Shown: positions 1-8,553 of the stretch, piece after piece
Position numbering within the stretch: the stretch's first letter is position 1
Layout of the letters: each line of letters opens with the position of its first letter
Notes under the pieces: generated by a model
What the model was told of the DNA's origin: nothing
Databases searched by the model: none
What the model saw: only the letters and a program-made list of their open reading frames with translations
Program-made: the position numbers and the translations under genes
Assembly: GCA_900753715.1 (NCBI GenBank)
Contig: CAAEAE010000186.1
Coordinates: 1 to 48,786 of the forward strand
Origin: an uncultured Roseburia sp.
GTDB taxonomy: Bacteria > Bacillota_A > Clostridia > Lachnospirales > Lachnospiraceae
Direction: 5' to 3'
DNA: 48,786 nt

Positions 1-39
1 CAGTTCCAGACGTTTGTGTTTTCTCTTTTCTTCCATCAT
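1..39 (-). CDS. Start of a probable PilZ-domain protein (cut by window edge)
   Basis: Reading leftward from the ATG ending at 39, the thirteen visible codons give MMEEKRKHKRLEL, open to the window edge. A short charged start with an RKHKRLEL-type stretch is typical of small PilZ (c-di-GMP-binding) proteins, where the RxxxR motif lies at the N-terminus. A purine-rich AAGGG lies about ten bases upstream, and the start follows the queA stop by 25 bases, so it could be the last gene of the pheST-queA operon. Only thirteen residues are seen, so the family is an inference from the N-terminus alone. The second ATG (position 36) is an equally possible start. Confidence 0.4.
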   Translation of the reverse strand, partial: MMEEKRKHKRLEL

Positions 40-64
40 GAACTTTTTGCCCTTTCTTGCTTTT

Positions 65-1090
65 TCAGTGTATAAACATTGCATCTCCAAAGCTAAAAAA
101 CCGGTATTTCTCCTGTACTGCCGTCTCATAGGCAGACAGTACATGCTCTCTTCCTGCAAGCGCAGAAACAAGCATGACAAGTGTCGATTCCGGGAGATGG
201 AAATTCGTAATCAGTGCATCAATCACCTTAAACCGATATCCCGGATAAATAAAAATCTCTGTCCATCCGCTGCACGCGCTTAATCTTCCGCTTTCGTCTG
301 CAGCAGCCTCCATTGTACGGGTACTTGTTGTTCCAACCGCAATGACCCGATGCCCGCTCTCTTTTGCCGCATTAATCTTATCGGCTTCTTCCTGCTCAAT
401 CCGATAAAATTCCGAGTGCATATGGTGCTTTAAAACATCTGTTTCCTTCACCGGGCGGAACGTTCCAAGTCCTACATGAAGCGTCACTTCTGCAATCTGT
501 ACCCCTTTGTCACGTACCTGCTGCAAAAGCTCCGGCGTAAAATGAAGCCCCGCAGTCGGTGCCGCAGCAGAACCGTCATATTTTGCATAAACGGTCTGAT
601 AACGGTTCTTATCCTGTAACTGATGCGTGATATAAGGCGGAAGCGGCATCTGTCCCAGCCGGTCTAAGATTTCCTCAAAAATTCCCTCATAGTGGAACTG
701 AATCAGGCGGTTTCCTTCCTCCACAATATCAATGACCTCACCGCGTAAGATTCCGTCACCAAACGAAATCCAGGTTCCCACTTTACATTTCTTTCCGGGT
801 TTTACAAGGGTCTCCCAGACATCGTTTTCTTTCCGCTTTAAAAGCAGAATTTCAATTTTAGCCTCGGTTCCCTCTTTCACGCCGTAAAGCCGCGCCGGAA
901 TAACCTTTGTATTATTGATGACCAGGCAGTCCCCGGGATTTAAGTAATCCACGATATCCCTAAAAACCTTGTGTTCAATCTGACCTGTCTTTTTGTCAAG
1001 GAGCATCAGTCGTGAACTCGATCGGTCCTCAAGCGGATCCTGGGCAATGAGTTCTTCCGGAAGCTCATAATAAAAATCTTTTACATCCAT
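65..1090 (-). CDS. queA: S-adenosylmethionine:tRNA ribosyltransferase-isomerase
   Basis: QueA transfers and isomerises the ribosyl part of S-adenosylmethionine onto preQ1 at tRNA position 34, giving epoxyqueuosine, in the cytoplasm. The 341-residue product is full length and shows family hallmarks: the start [19 protein letters not shown], an [11 protein letters not shown] segment, [11 protein letters not shown], a [19 protein letters not shown] block and a C-terminal [16 protein letters not shown]. It follows pheT by 26 bases in the same direction, with GGAGG twelve bases before the ATG, so it is probably cotranscribed with pheST. The next queuosine step, epoxyqueuosine reduction, is encoded at 42042-42716 in a separate operon. 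Confidence 0.97.
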   Translation of the reverse strand: MDVKDFYYELPEELIAQDPLEDRSSSRLMLLDKKTGQIEHKVFRDIVDYLNPGDCLVINNTKVIPARLYGVKEGTEAKIEILLLKRKENDVWETLVKPGKKCKVGTWISFGDGILRGEVIDIVEEGNRLIQFHYEGIFEEILDRLGQMPLPPYITHQLQDKNRYQTVYAKYDGSAAAPTAGLHFTPELLQQVRDKGVQIAEVTLHVGLGTFRPVKETDVLKHHMHSEFYRIEQEEADKINAAKESGHRVIAVGTTSTRTMEAAADESGRLSACSGWTEIFIYPGYRFKVIDALITNFHLPESTLVMLVSALAGREHVLSAYETAVQEKYRFFSFGDAMFIH

Positions 1091-1116
1091 ATATTTTACT
1101 ATCCTCCGAACTTCCT

Positions 1117-3531
1117 TTAGCGAAGGGTCGCATCTAACTTTTCTTTCATCTGCGTTAAAATCTGTTCCATCAGGCCTTCCATAACCTTTGCGTTTAATTC
1201 TTCCTCACGCGGTGTGAATACAACGGAAAATGCCATGCTCTTCTTGTTCATAGGAAGCTGAATTCCCTCGTATACATCAAATAACGTCACTTCTGTGACA
1301 TAATCACACGCCTCTTTGATTCCATTTACCATCTGCTCGCAGGTCACTTGTTTATCTACTACAAATGCCAGGTCTCGTTTTTCCTCTGCAAATTTTGGAA
1401 GCGGAACAAATTTTCTTTCCTTGCCATACCATTTTGAAAGAACGCGGAGATCTAATTCCATCACATAAGCCGGAACTCTCATATCAAGCTCATCCTGAAT
1501 CTCATAGGAAAGTTTTCCAAGATATCCCACGGTCTCTCCCTCACAGATAACCTCTGCCGTCTGATACGGATGCAGGAAGGTCTTCTTTGCCGGAGCATAA
1601 GAAAATGTGATGTTTAAGGTCTCTGCCACAAGCTCTGCTAATCCCTTTAAGGTAAAGAAGGACTCGTTTTCTCCAAAGATTCCAACACAAAGGGTCTCAC
1701 GCTCATCCGGATACTCAGTTAACGGCAGCTCCTTTGGAATAAAAATATTTCCAAGTTCAAAGATTCTGCCCTCTAAGATGCCCTTCTTCTGGTTTCTTGA
1801 AATGGCATATAACATCTCAGACGCAAGTGTTGTACGCATCAGGGATAATTCCGCATTAATCGGATTAATCAGGCGGATTGCATGACGCTCCTTTGCATCC
1901 TCCGGGAATTTTAACAAATCTAAGTCAGCCGGTGAGAAGAAGGAATAATGGATGCCTTCATATGCACCTGCTGCACAAAGCGTGTTTTTAATTTTCCGCT
2001 CAGTATTCTGCTTTAAGTTGAGTCCGCCGGAAGTTACCTGTGCGGTCGGCATGAAGGTAGAAATCACATGGTCATATCCATACATACGGATGACTTCCTC
2101 TGCCACATCCGGGTAGGAATCCATATCCTCACGATATGCCGGAACCTGAAGCGTCAGTTCATCCCCGTTAATGACCGGGTTAAAGTTCAAGTTCTTAAGG
2201 ATACGTAACATCTCCTGCTCCGGAACTTCGATTCCGAGAACACCGTTGACCTTCTTTACGCTGACCTTCATCTCTTTCGGCTCTACCGAATTGCCGGTTG
2301 ATACCTCGATATGGGTGGAAGATACCTTTCCACAGCCAAGCTCCTCAATCAGATGCAGGGCACGCTTCATCGCCATCACCGTTGTGTACTCATAAACGCC
2401 CTTTGCATATAATGCACTGGAGTCTGAGGACTGTCCAAGTGCACGGGAACTCTTTCTGATATTGTCACGGGCAAATTTTGCCGCTTCGAACATGACATCT
2501 GTTGTCGTGTCTACGATTTCGGAATTTAAGCCGCCCATGATTCCGGCAAGTGCAACCGGTTTTACGCCATCGCAGATAACCAGATTGGAAGAATTTAACG
2601 CGAACTCTTTTTCATCTAAGGTTACAATCTTCTCCCCGTCTTCTGCACGTCTGACATGAATCTCGTCTCCCTCTAAATAGGAGTAATCAAATGCGTGCAT
2701 CGGCTGTCCAAGCTCTTTTAAAACGTAATTTGTAATATCAACAACATTGGAAATGGAACCGATTCCGACTAATGCAAGACGGCGGCGCATCCATGCCGGA
2801 GATTCCTTTATCTGAACGTCATGTACATAATGTGCAATGTATCTCGGGCACAAATCGCTTGCTGCCACTTCTACCTTGAAATTCTTTTTTGCATCTGTCT
2901 CTGTATAATCCAAAGCAGGCTCTTTGCACTCTTTTCCAAGAACGGCAGCCACTTCTCTTGCAATTCCGTAGATGCTCTGGCAGTCCGGACGGTTTGCGGT
3001 GATTGCAATATCAAAAATCCAGTCATCCAGTCCTACAATCGGCTTTACGTCTGTACCCGGAACTGCATCCTCCGGAAGAACCAAAAGTCCGTTATAACCT
3101 GCACCCGGATATAAATCCCCGTTTAATCCAAGCTCTGTACCGGAGCAAAGCATTCCATAGGAATCATAGCCGCGCAGTTTTCCCTGCTTGATTTCCATCA
3201 CGCCTTCGATGGTCACATGGTCCTTTGCGGTTGCATAAACGGTTGCGCCAATCAATGCCAGCGGGAATTTTCCGCCCGCCTTTACGTTGTCTGCGCCGCA
3301 GCAAATCTGAACGGTTCCGTGCTCTCCCGCATTTACCGTGCAAAGGCTCAAATGAGTATCCGGAATTGCCTCACAGGTCTCCACAAGTCCTACAACTACA
3401 TTGCTAATATCTTTTCCCACCTGAAACAGTTCTTCTACTTCAAATCCACAGGAAAACAGCTTCTCCTCTAACTCCTTCGGTGTCACATCAATGTCTACAT
3501 ATTCTTTTAACCAGCTTAATGGTGCTAACAT
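1117..3531 (-). CDS. pheT: Phenylalanyl-tRNA synthetase beta subunit
   Basis: The beta chain of the (alpha-beta)2 enzyme that charges tRNA-Phe. At 804 residues it has the usual bacterial length and begins [15 protein letters not shown]. Visible domains are the N-terminal OB-fold tRNA-binding region (about 40-150, with the family motif [15 protein letters not shown]), the B3/B4 editing region around 200-370, the B5 domain near 400-475, the catalytic-like core, and the C-terminal anticodon-binding FDX-ACB domain (about 710-803, [20 protein letters not shown]). It lies 18 bases after pheS and is preceded by a good GGAGG, so the two subunits are made from one T-box-controlled transcript. Family knowledge places editing of Tyr-tRNA-Phe in B3/B4. 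Confidence 0.98.
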   Translation of the reverse strand: MLAPLSWLKEYVDIDVTPKELEEKLFSCGFEVEELFQVGKDISNVVVGLVETCEAIPDTHLSLCTVNAGEHGTVQICCGADNVKAGGKFPLALIGATVYATAKDHVTIEGVMEIKQGKLRGYDSYGMLCSGTELGLNGDLYPGAGYNGLLVLPEDAVPGTDVKPIVGLDDWIFDIAITANRPDCQSIYGIAREVAAVLGKECKEPALDYTETDAKKNFKVEVAASDLCPRYIAHYVHDVQIKESPAWMRRRLALVGIGSISNVVDITNYVLKELGQPMHAFDYSYLEGDEIHVRRAEDGEKIVTLDEKEFALNSSNLVICDGVKPVALAGIMGGLNSEIVDTTTDVMFEAAKFARDNIRKSSRALGQSSDSSALYAKGVYEYTTVMAMKRALHLIEELGCGKVSSTHIEVSTGNSVEPKEMKVSVKKVNGVLGIEVPEQEMLRILKNLNFNPVINGDELTLQVPAYREDMDSYPDVAEEVIRMYGYDHVISTFMPTAQVTSGGLNLKQNTERKIKNTLCAAGAYEGIHYSFFSPADLDLLKFPEDAKERHAIRLINPINAELSLMRTTLASEMLYAISRNQKKGILEGRIFELGNIFIPKELPLTEYPDERETLCVGIFGENESFFTLKGLAELVAETLNITFSYAPAKKTFLHPYQTAEVICEGETVGYLGKLSYEIQDELDMRVPAYVMELDLRVLSKWYGKERKFVPLPKFAEEKRDLAFVVDKQVTCEQMVNGIKEACDYVTEVTLFDVYEGIQLPMNKKSMAFSVVFTPREEELNAKVMEGLMEQILTQMKEKLDATLR

Positions 3532-3549
3532 GATAAGCCTCCTTTCCCG

Positions 3550-4575
3550 TTAATCGTTAATCTGCTTTAACACGCGCAGATCCGATTCAAATAAATATTT
3601 GATGTTGTTGATGCCATACTTGAGCATAGTGAGACGCTCCAAGCCGATTCCGAATGCAAATCCACTGTATTCATCCGTATCAATACCGCAGCCCTCTAAT
3701 ACCTTCTTGTTTACAACGCCGGCTCCAAGTACCTCAATCCAGCCGGTTCCCTTGCAGAGCTTACATCCGCATCCACCACACTGGAAGCAGCTGACATCTA
3801 CCTCAACAGACGGCTCGGTAAATGGGAAATAAGATGGTCTTAAACGTGTCTTTGTTCCCTCTCCGAAGATTTTCTGTACGGTCTCATCGAGCATACCCTT
3901 TAAGTCGCAGAGCGTAATATTCTTATCAACCACGAGTCCTTCCATCTGATGGAACATCGGAGAATGTGTCGCATCATCATCGGAACGGAATACTTTTCCC
4001 GGTGCAGCAATCATCTTAATTGGCGGTTTTTTCTTCTCCATCGTATGAATCTGTGCTGCGGAAGTCTGGGTTGCAAGTAAAAATTCCTTTGACAGGTAAA
4101 ACGTATCCTGCATATCTCTTGCAGGGTGATCCTGCGGTGTATTTAAAGCGGTAAAATTATAGTAATCATTCTCGATTTCTTTTGTCTCTACCACTTCAAA
4201 TCCCATTCCTGCAAATATATCAATGAGCTGGTTACGAATCTGTGTCACCGGATGCAGATTTCCCATCTGTGGCTTCTCTGCCGGCATTGTAACATCGATT
4301 TTCTCGCTCTCATATTTTAAACGCAGTTCCTCTGCCTCCACCTTGGCAATGCGCTCCTCTAAGAGGCTTTCAATCGCCTCGCGGGTCTCATTTACCCACT
4401 GTCCGACCTTCGGTCTGTCCTCCGGTGCCACATCCTTCATTCCTTTCAGTACGGCAGTCAGCTCTCCCTTTTTGCCGAGGAAGGCGGTGCGGACATCGTT
4501 TAATCTGGTAAGCCCGTCAGAGGCTTCAATTTCCTGAATGGCTTTTGCACGGATTTCCTGCAATTTTTCCTTCAT
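3550..4575 (-). CDS. pheS: Phenylalanyl-tRNA synthetase alpha subunit
   Basis: Catalytic subunit of PheRS. The 341 residues start with a helical coiled-coil arm (about 1-85) that contacts tRNA, followed by the class II core. Seen motifs are the [12 protein letters not shown] block, the motif 2 region [19 protein letters not shown], and motif 3 near the C-terminus ([18 protein letters not shown]). The cysteine-rich segment [16 protein letters not shown] around residue 270 occurs in many Firmicute PheS proteins and is not an anomaly. The gene is first in pheS-pheT-queA and is preceded by a T-box leader, so its expression should rise when tRNA-Phe is uncharged. Confidence 0.98.
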   Translation of the reverse strand: MKEKLQEIRAKAIQEIEASDGLTRLNDVRTAFLGKKGELTAVLKGMKDVAPEDRPKVGQWVNETREAIESLLEERIAKVEAEELRLKYESEKIDVTMPAEKPQMGNLHPVTQIRNQLIDIFAGMGFEVVETKEIENDYYNFTALNTPQDHPARDMQDTFYLSKEFLLATQTSAAQIHTMEKKKPPIKMIAAPGKVFRSDDDATHSPMFHQMEGLVVDKNITLCDLKGMLDETVQKIFGEGTKTRLRPSYFPFTEPSVEVDVSCFQCGGCGCKLCKGTGWIEVLGAGVVNKKVLEGCGIDTDEYSGFAFGIGLERLTMLKYGINNIKYLFESDLRVLKQIND

Positions 4576-4636
4576 GTTCTGTTCTCCTTTTTCATCTATT
4601 TCGCGCCGGGCGCGAGCTGCACATCCTCGCGATGCA

Positions 4637-4903
4637 CAAAAAAAATCCCTTCATATCACATAGATATGAAGGGACGATTCACTCGCGGTACCACCCTGCT
4701 TCCGAATGTCATAGTTACATCCGGCACTTTTTCTGCGTAACGTGCAGCAAACGTCACAAACTACAAGATAACATCCTTCATTCATGCGGCTCCTGTGGGA
4801 AGGTTCAATTATAACTGATTCTTAAGAAAGTTCTCAGCCGGTTACTTTCTCTCTCTGTCAGCCAGGTTATAATCTACAAAACACATTCACAGCCTTTTTC
4901 ATA
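4637..4903 (-). promoter_or_regulatory. T-box leader of pheST
   Basis: Reading on the minus strand, AGGGTGGTACCGCG at 4697-4684 is the canonical T-box that pairs with the free CCA end of uncharged tRNA. It is followed by a terminator hairpin (stem CCCTTCATATC/GATATGAAGGG, 4673-4647) and a run of eight U residues. The antiterminator and terminator are mutually exclusive, as in this riboswitch class. A UUC triplet in AACCTTCCCAC (about 4800) is a possible Phe specifier, but I did not fold Stem I fully. The leader start is estimated from the promoter at 4910-4938. Confidence 0.93.
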
Positions 4904-4909
4904 ACGCTT

Positions 4910-4938
4910 ATTCTATCACAGCCCATTTCAAACATCAA
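4910..4938 (-). promoter_or_regulatory. Promoter of the pheST T-box transcript
   Basis: On the minus strand TTGATG (4938-4933), a 17-base spacer and TAGAAT (4915-4910) form a sigma-A type promoter. Its -35 box overlaps the stop codon of the BrkB-like gene, so pheST has its own start immediately behind the upstream operon. Confidence 0.7.
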
Positions 4939-5789
4939 GCAGTTTTTTTCTTTTTACTGCGGTCGCGCTTGAGCCAGCGTTCAAAACTGTCATTAAACAC
5001 GACATTGATTTCCGCCGACATCATCATGATATACATACAAAAATACAGCCACAGCATAATCAGTGCAATCGTTGTCAGACTTCCGTACATGGACAGTCCG
5101 TTAAAGTAGTCCACATATATGGACAATCCAAATGAAAACACATACCATGCCACTGCGCAGATAACCGCCCCCGGAAGCTGGCTTTTAAAACTTAACTTCC
5201 GGTTTGGAATTGCGGTAAATATAACTGCGAAAAACAGAATCAGCAAACCAAGCAAAATCAGTCCTCTAAACTTTGATAAAAGCGAAACTGCATGCACTAA
5301 AAAAGGCACATATTTTGTTGCAAGTTCCTGTAAGGAATTACCAAAAACAAGAATCAGTAGCGTAAACACAATGGCAACCAGAAAAACAATGGTATAAATA
5401 ATTGCCCAGAACCGGAGAACAAACCAGTTTCTGGTCTCTTCCAGGTCATTGACCGAATTTAAGCCATCCGTCATATACTGCACGCCTTTTGCCGCAGACC
5501 AGATTGCAACTACGGCAGTAATCGAAATTAATCCCATCGAGCGGCTGTACACTTCATCAATCAGACTAATCATAAACGGTGCGATATAATCCGGCATCAC
5601 GTGGCGGATAATTTCAAGAATCATCCCTTCCGTAATTGAGGTATAACGTAATAAGGAGGAAAACACCATCAGAAACGGAATCATGGACAATATAATAAAA
5701 AATGCAGACTGTGCAGCATAAGCATTTATCTTATCGCGTTTACATTTGTCCAAAAAAGCCTTCACCGTTCCAATTATTTTCCAAATCAT
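4935..5789 (-). CDS. YihY/BrkB family inner-membrane protein
   Basis: A 284-residue integral membrane protein of the YihY/virulence factor BrkB family (once called ribonuclease BN). Hallmarks are an N-terminal amphipathic start (AYAAQSAFFIILSMIPFLM), about six membrane segments, WSAAKGVQYMTDGLN in the first third and the conserved C-terminal LIMLWLYFCMYIMMMSAEIN. The family's transport substrate is unsettled; it is a cytoplasmic-membrane protein. The start overlaps the stop of the SpoIID-like gene by four bases (ATGA), so the two are translationally coupled. The C-terminal tail is strongly basic (RWLKRDRSKKKK). Naming the fold is safe; naming a function is not. Confidence 0.92.
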   Translation of the reverse strand: MIWKIIGTVKAFLDKCKRDKINAYAAQSAFFIILSMIPFLMVFSSLLRYTSITEGMILEIIRHVMPDYIAPFMISLIDEVYSRSMGLISITAVVAIWSAAKGVQYMTDGLNSVNDLEETRNWFVLRFWAIIYTIVFLVAIVFTLLILVFGNSLQELATKYVPFLVHAVSLLSKFRGLILLGLLILFFAVIFTAIPNRKLSFKSQLPGAVICAVAWYVFSFGLSIYVDYFNGLSMYGSLTTIALIMLWLYFCMYIMMMSAEINVVFNDSFERWLKRDRSKKKKTA

Positions 5790-8026
5790 CTGATATCCCC
5801 TTTCTCTTCCATATCCGTAATTTCTATATTCTGATAAAAACTGCGCAGGATTTCCTGATAGCTCATTCCCGCCTTTGCCATCCCGTTGGCCCCGTTCTGG
5901 CTCATGCCAAGCCCGTGACCATAGCCTCCGCCGGATAAAAGATAAGTCCCGTCTTTCTGCTTTTCCACCGTCGTAAAGGCTGACGGCAGCAGTGCACTTG
6001 GCGTTCCTTCACTTCCATCGGAAAAGGTCAGCGTCAACGCTCCCACTCCCAAAATTTTGCGGATATTATATTCCGTTTTTACAAGCACAACTCCACGCTT
6101 ATAGGTAAGTTTCAAGGTAAGAATACAGCCGGAATCGCTGCGTTCCTCCACTGAAATCTTTTTTAGGCTGCCAAAATCTGAAAGATTCTCTGCCTCCGTT
6201 TTTCCATCTTTTTTCAGGTAGCTGATAGTTTCAGGAGATGCCTTCTTTCGCTCTGTTAAAATCTGATTGACAGCATCTGTCTTATCGCTGTAGTCTGCAG
6301 TAATCTGCCAGCGGTAATAGCGCACATCACTGTCATATCCATCTGGCGTCGACTGAATATAAGTACGGAAACCGTCTTCATCTGCAAGATTTCCGTCATA
6401 TTCTTCCATATTTAGACAGAATTTGTGCAAATATCCATAGGAAGGATTTCCGGCATCATTCCAGACCGCCGAGGTGTCTGTGTATCCCGCTGAGGTGGAA
6501 AAATAATATGCTTCGAGAACATTTCCCTCATATGCAAGCACCTGTCCGTGCGTCTCATCCACCGCCTGAATACTTTCCTCCGTTTCCGCCACCTTATTAT
6601 ATACCTGATAGGACGTACTGTCATCCATATGTGCGCCAAAAGCCGCAAGGCTGCCCTTTAAAAGCTGGATATACGCATAGCTTCTGGCACAGACCGCCTG
6701 CGCCTTTAATGCCTCCGGTGCATAGCTGACCGGCATCTCACTCGGCACCACCGCATAGAGATACTGCTCAAACGGAAGCTGGTTGACCAACGTATAACCG
6801 TCTTCGTATGCCCGCACCTCCATCACACCATAGTAGCCGTTTGAGAGCAGATTTCCGTCTGCATCACACAGATAAGTTCTGCCGCTTCCCTCCGGAGTCA
6901 GGGAAAATACCTCTCCGCCTGCCGTAAGCTCTCCTGTAATATGTAAGACTTCTCCTGCCTCTGCCGTCCATGTCTCTTCTCCGAGTACCGCAGACGCATC
7001 CGTATCACTCTTTAAATATACATCCGAGTGAAACTTCGTGCCGTCCTCTGCCAAAAGAAGCACCCGGATACTTTGAATACTTGCCGGTTCCCGGATTAAG
7101 ATGGCACACACCTCATCCCCCGCCGTCACGTATTCAAGTACCATATTTCCAAGCACCACATCCGAGATAGACTTTTCCGTCACATCCCCATAAGTGCGGT
7201 ATACCGGAAGTTTGCCACTGTGGCGGATTTTGCCGTAACCTCTGATTTCAATCGTGTCCTCATCATAAGAAATCATGTCTCCCTCAATGGTATCCTGTTT
7301 TCTGCGAATACCGGAAAGTTCTCCATCCTTAAAAATCAAATCGCAGACGCCGGGTTTTACTTCAAGCTCCGGCTGCATCCCTGTTTTCTCATAAGAGGCA
7401 CCCGAAAATAAAAAAGACACCGTTCCATCCGTAATATTTTTCACATAGACATTGGGAATCTCCTGTTCTTCCTTAAAAGCCCCTCTGACGCCGACACATA
7501 TTCCGTCAATCCGGTAAATCTCATACGCCTTCCAGTTTTCGAAATAACTGTCAGGCAATGCCGTCGTATAATCTCCATTATTTGTAATCAGCACAAGCCC
7601 GTCTGCCGCTTCTATCCGGTCTACGACAAGAAGCGTATCCGTCTGCACTTCCTGCTTCATATCAAGGCTTTTCAGAATCTGTCCATACACACTATCCCAC
7701 TGCTCATGTGTTACAACCGTCCTTTTTGAAATTCTGTCTGTCTGCTCTATGTAATCGGAAAGTCCAAGCTGCTCTAACAGCTGCGTCAGCATCTCTCCTG
7801 TCAGATAATCCCTGTGATAAGGCAAAAACCAGACATCCCAGTCTATGTCTTCATAGACCCCAAATGACAGTTCCTGCTTTACTTCGTCCACCGCCACATA
7901 ATTTTCAGACCAGACTGTGGTATCGTAAGTTCTGTTTTTCAGTTTCTGAAACAAAATCAGCAGAAGCAGCAACACCAGACCAAAAAACAGGCATATGGTT
8001 GCATACAGGCGTCTCTTTCTTTTCAT
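5786..8026 (-). CDS. SpoIID/LytB-domain protein, membrane-anchored
   Basis: A 746-residue protein with a short cytoplasmic KRKRR, one N-terminal membrane segment (about 7-28) and a long extracytoplasmic part. The SpoIID domain is in the second half: VPSEMPVSYAPEALKAQAVC, RSYAY, DDSTSYQVY, a YYFSTSAGYT motif and the C-terminal GYGHGLGMSQNGANGMA. SpoIID of Bacillus is a lytic transglycosylase on denuded glycan during engulfment. This protein is far longer than SpoIID (about 340 residues), its first 400 residues being unassigned, so it may be a vegetative LytB-like wall protein. ATG at 8026 is preferred over 8035 because AAGGG lies ten bases upstream of it and only one base from the earlier ATG. 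Confidence 0.88.
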   Translation of the reverse strand: MKRKRRLYATICLFFGLVLLLLLILFQKLKNRTYDTTVWSENYVAVDEVKQELSFGVYEDIDWDVWFLPYHRDYLTGEMLTQLLEQLGLSDYIEQTDRISKRTVVTHEQWDSVYGQILKSLDMKQEVQTDTLLVVDRIEAADGLVLITNNGDYTTALPDSYFENWKAYEIYRIDGICVGVRGAFKEEQEIPNVYVKNITDGTVSFLFSGASYEKTGMQPELEVKPGVCDLIFKDGELSGIRRKQDTIEGDMISYDEDTIEIRGYGKIRHSGKLPVYRTYGDVTEKSISDVVLGNMVLEYVTAGDEVCAILIREPASIQSIRVLLLAEDGTKFHSDVYLKSDTDASAVLGEETWTAEAGEVLHITGELTAGGEVFSLTPEGSGRTYLCDADGNLLSNGYYGVMEVRAYEDGYTLVNQLPFEQYLYAVVPSEMPVSYAPEALKAQAVCARSYAYIQLLKGSLAAFGAHMDDSTSYQVYNKVAETEESIQAVDETHGQVLAYEGNVLEAYYFSTSAGYTDTSAVWNDAGNPSYGYLHKFCLNMEEYDGNLADEDGFRTYIQSTPDGYDSDVRYYRWQITADYSDKTDAVNQILTERKKASPETISYLKKDGKTEAENLSDFGSLKKISVEERSDSGCILTLKLTYKRGVVLVKTEYNIRKILGVGALTLTFSDGSEGTPSALLPSAFTTVEKQKDGTYLLSGGGYGHGLGMSQNGANGMAKAGMSYQEILRSFYQNIEITDMEEKGDIR

Positions 8027-8093
8027 AATTCCCATTCCCTTATTTTAGTTCACAAAGCAAACACACGTTCTTTATAAACATTCTACTATCATT

Positions 8094-8125
8094 AAAAGAA
8101 GCTGCTTTTATTTCAAAGCAGCTTC
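8094..8125 (-). terminator. Intrinsic terminator after the 8.3-8.5 kb RNA
   Basis: A perfect 11-bp stem GAAGCTGCTTT/AAAGCAGCTTC (8098-8108 with 8115-8125) is followed on the minus strand by four U residues. It lies between the structured RNA and the SpoIID-like gene and would end the RNA before that gene. The plus-strand side is also pyrimidine-rich (CTTTCTTG), so it could work weakly both ways. Confidence 0.7.
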
Positions 8126-8285
8126 CTTTCTTGTGTATTTTACCAGTCTTTTGTATGCTTTATTTTCTCCGGGTACTTCAAAAAATTCTTCTTTCCGTAT
8201 CCTGATTACAGCTTTTCATACGTACGTCAAGAATTCATCTTACGTACTTTTCTTATTTCTTTTGAGTAAACCCAAAATGCCGTTT

Positions 8286-8473
8286 CCTACGTTTTTGACG
8301 CCTAGCGAATGCTAGGTGGGTAACCGCATACAAGCTTCTGCCTTCCACTGCTCGCGTACCAAAGTACTGATGGCCTGACATCCACTTGAGAATATAGGAA
8401 TCCCATAAACGTAAATGTAGGTTCAAAAATGTAGGGGTGTCGTACATCCCAGGTCTATTCTCTTTTCTCTGTG
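8286..8473 (-). ncRNA. Structured non-coding RNA of unassigned family
   Basis: The roughly 520-base gap between the sensor kinase and the SpoIID-like gene has no convincing ORF but holds a promoter, a folded segment and a downstream terminator. Read on the minus strand, a 5' hairpin (GGGATGT ACG ACACCCC, 8450-8434) precedes a closing stem in which CCTACATTTTTGA (8435-8423) pairs with TCAAAAACGTAGG (8298-8286), 12 of 13 positions. Inside are a perfect CCTAGC-AUUC-GCUAGG hairpin (8316-8301), a small ATGGG/CCTAT hairpin and GTGG/CCAC and GCC/GGC arms, so it is a multibranched fold. The 5' end is inferred from the promoter; the transcript may run on to the terminator at 8094. It lacks the signature sequences of RNase P, tmRNA and SRP RNA. 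The raiA RNA or 6S families are candidates I cannot verify. Confidence 0.62.
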
Positions 8474-8479
8474 TCTCTT

Positions 8480-8508
8480 ATTATACTTTAATATGCCCCG
8501 TTACGCAA
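8480..8508 (-). promoter_or_regulatory. Promoter of the structured RNA
   Basis: On the minus strand TTGCGT (8508-8503), a 17-base spacer and a perfect TATAAT (8485-8480) sit just upstream of the folded RNA, giving an expected start near 8473. No ribosome site or start codon follows, which supports a non-coding transcript. Confidence 0.75.
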
Positions 8509-8553
8509 CTATAAATTAGTGGGAATTTTTGAGGCTTTTGTAAAAAACTGTTT

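Noticed and set aside
14..283. Plus-strand frame at the left edge
   Set aside because: It is antisense to queA, lacks a ribosome site and shows no protein family.
3700..3800. Cysteine cluster in PheS as a novel insertion
   Set aside because: A similar CxxCGGxxCxxC segment is usual in Firmicute PheS proteins.
8253..8447. A 64-codon minus-strand reading frame in the 8.1-8.5 kb gap
   Set aside because: It lies within the folded RNA, has no ribosome site, an atypical composition, and its codons are explained by the stems.
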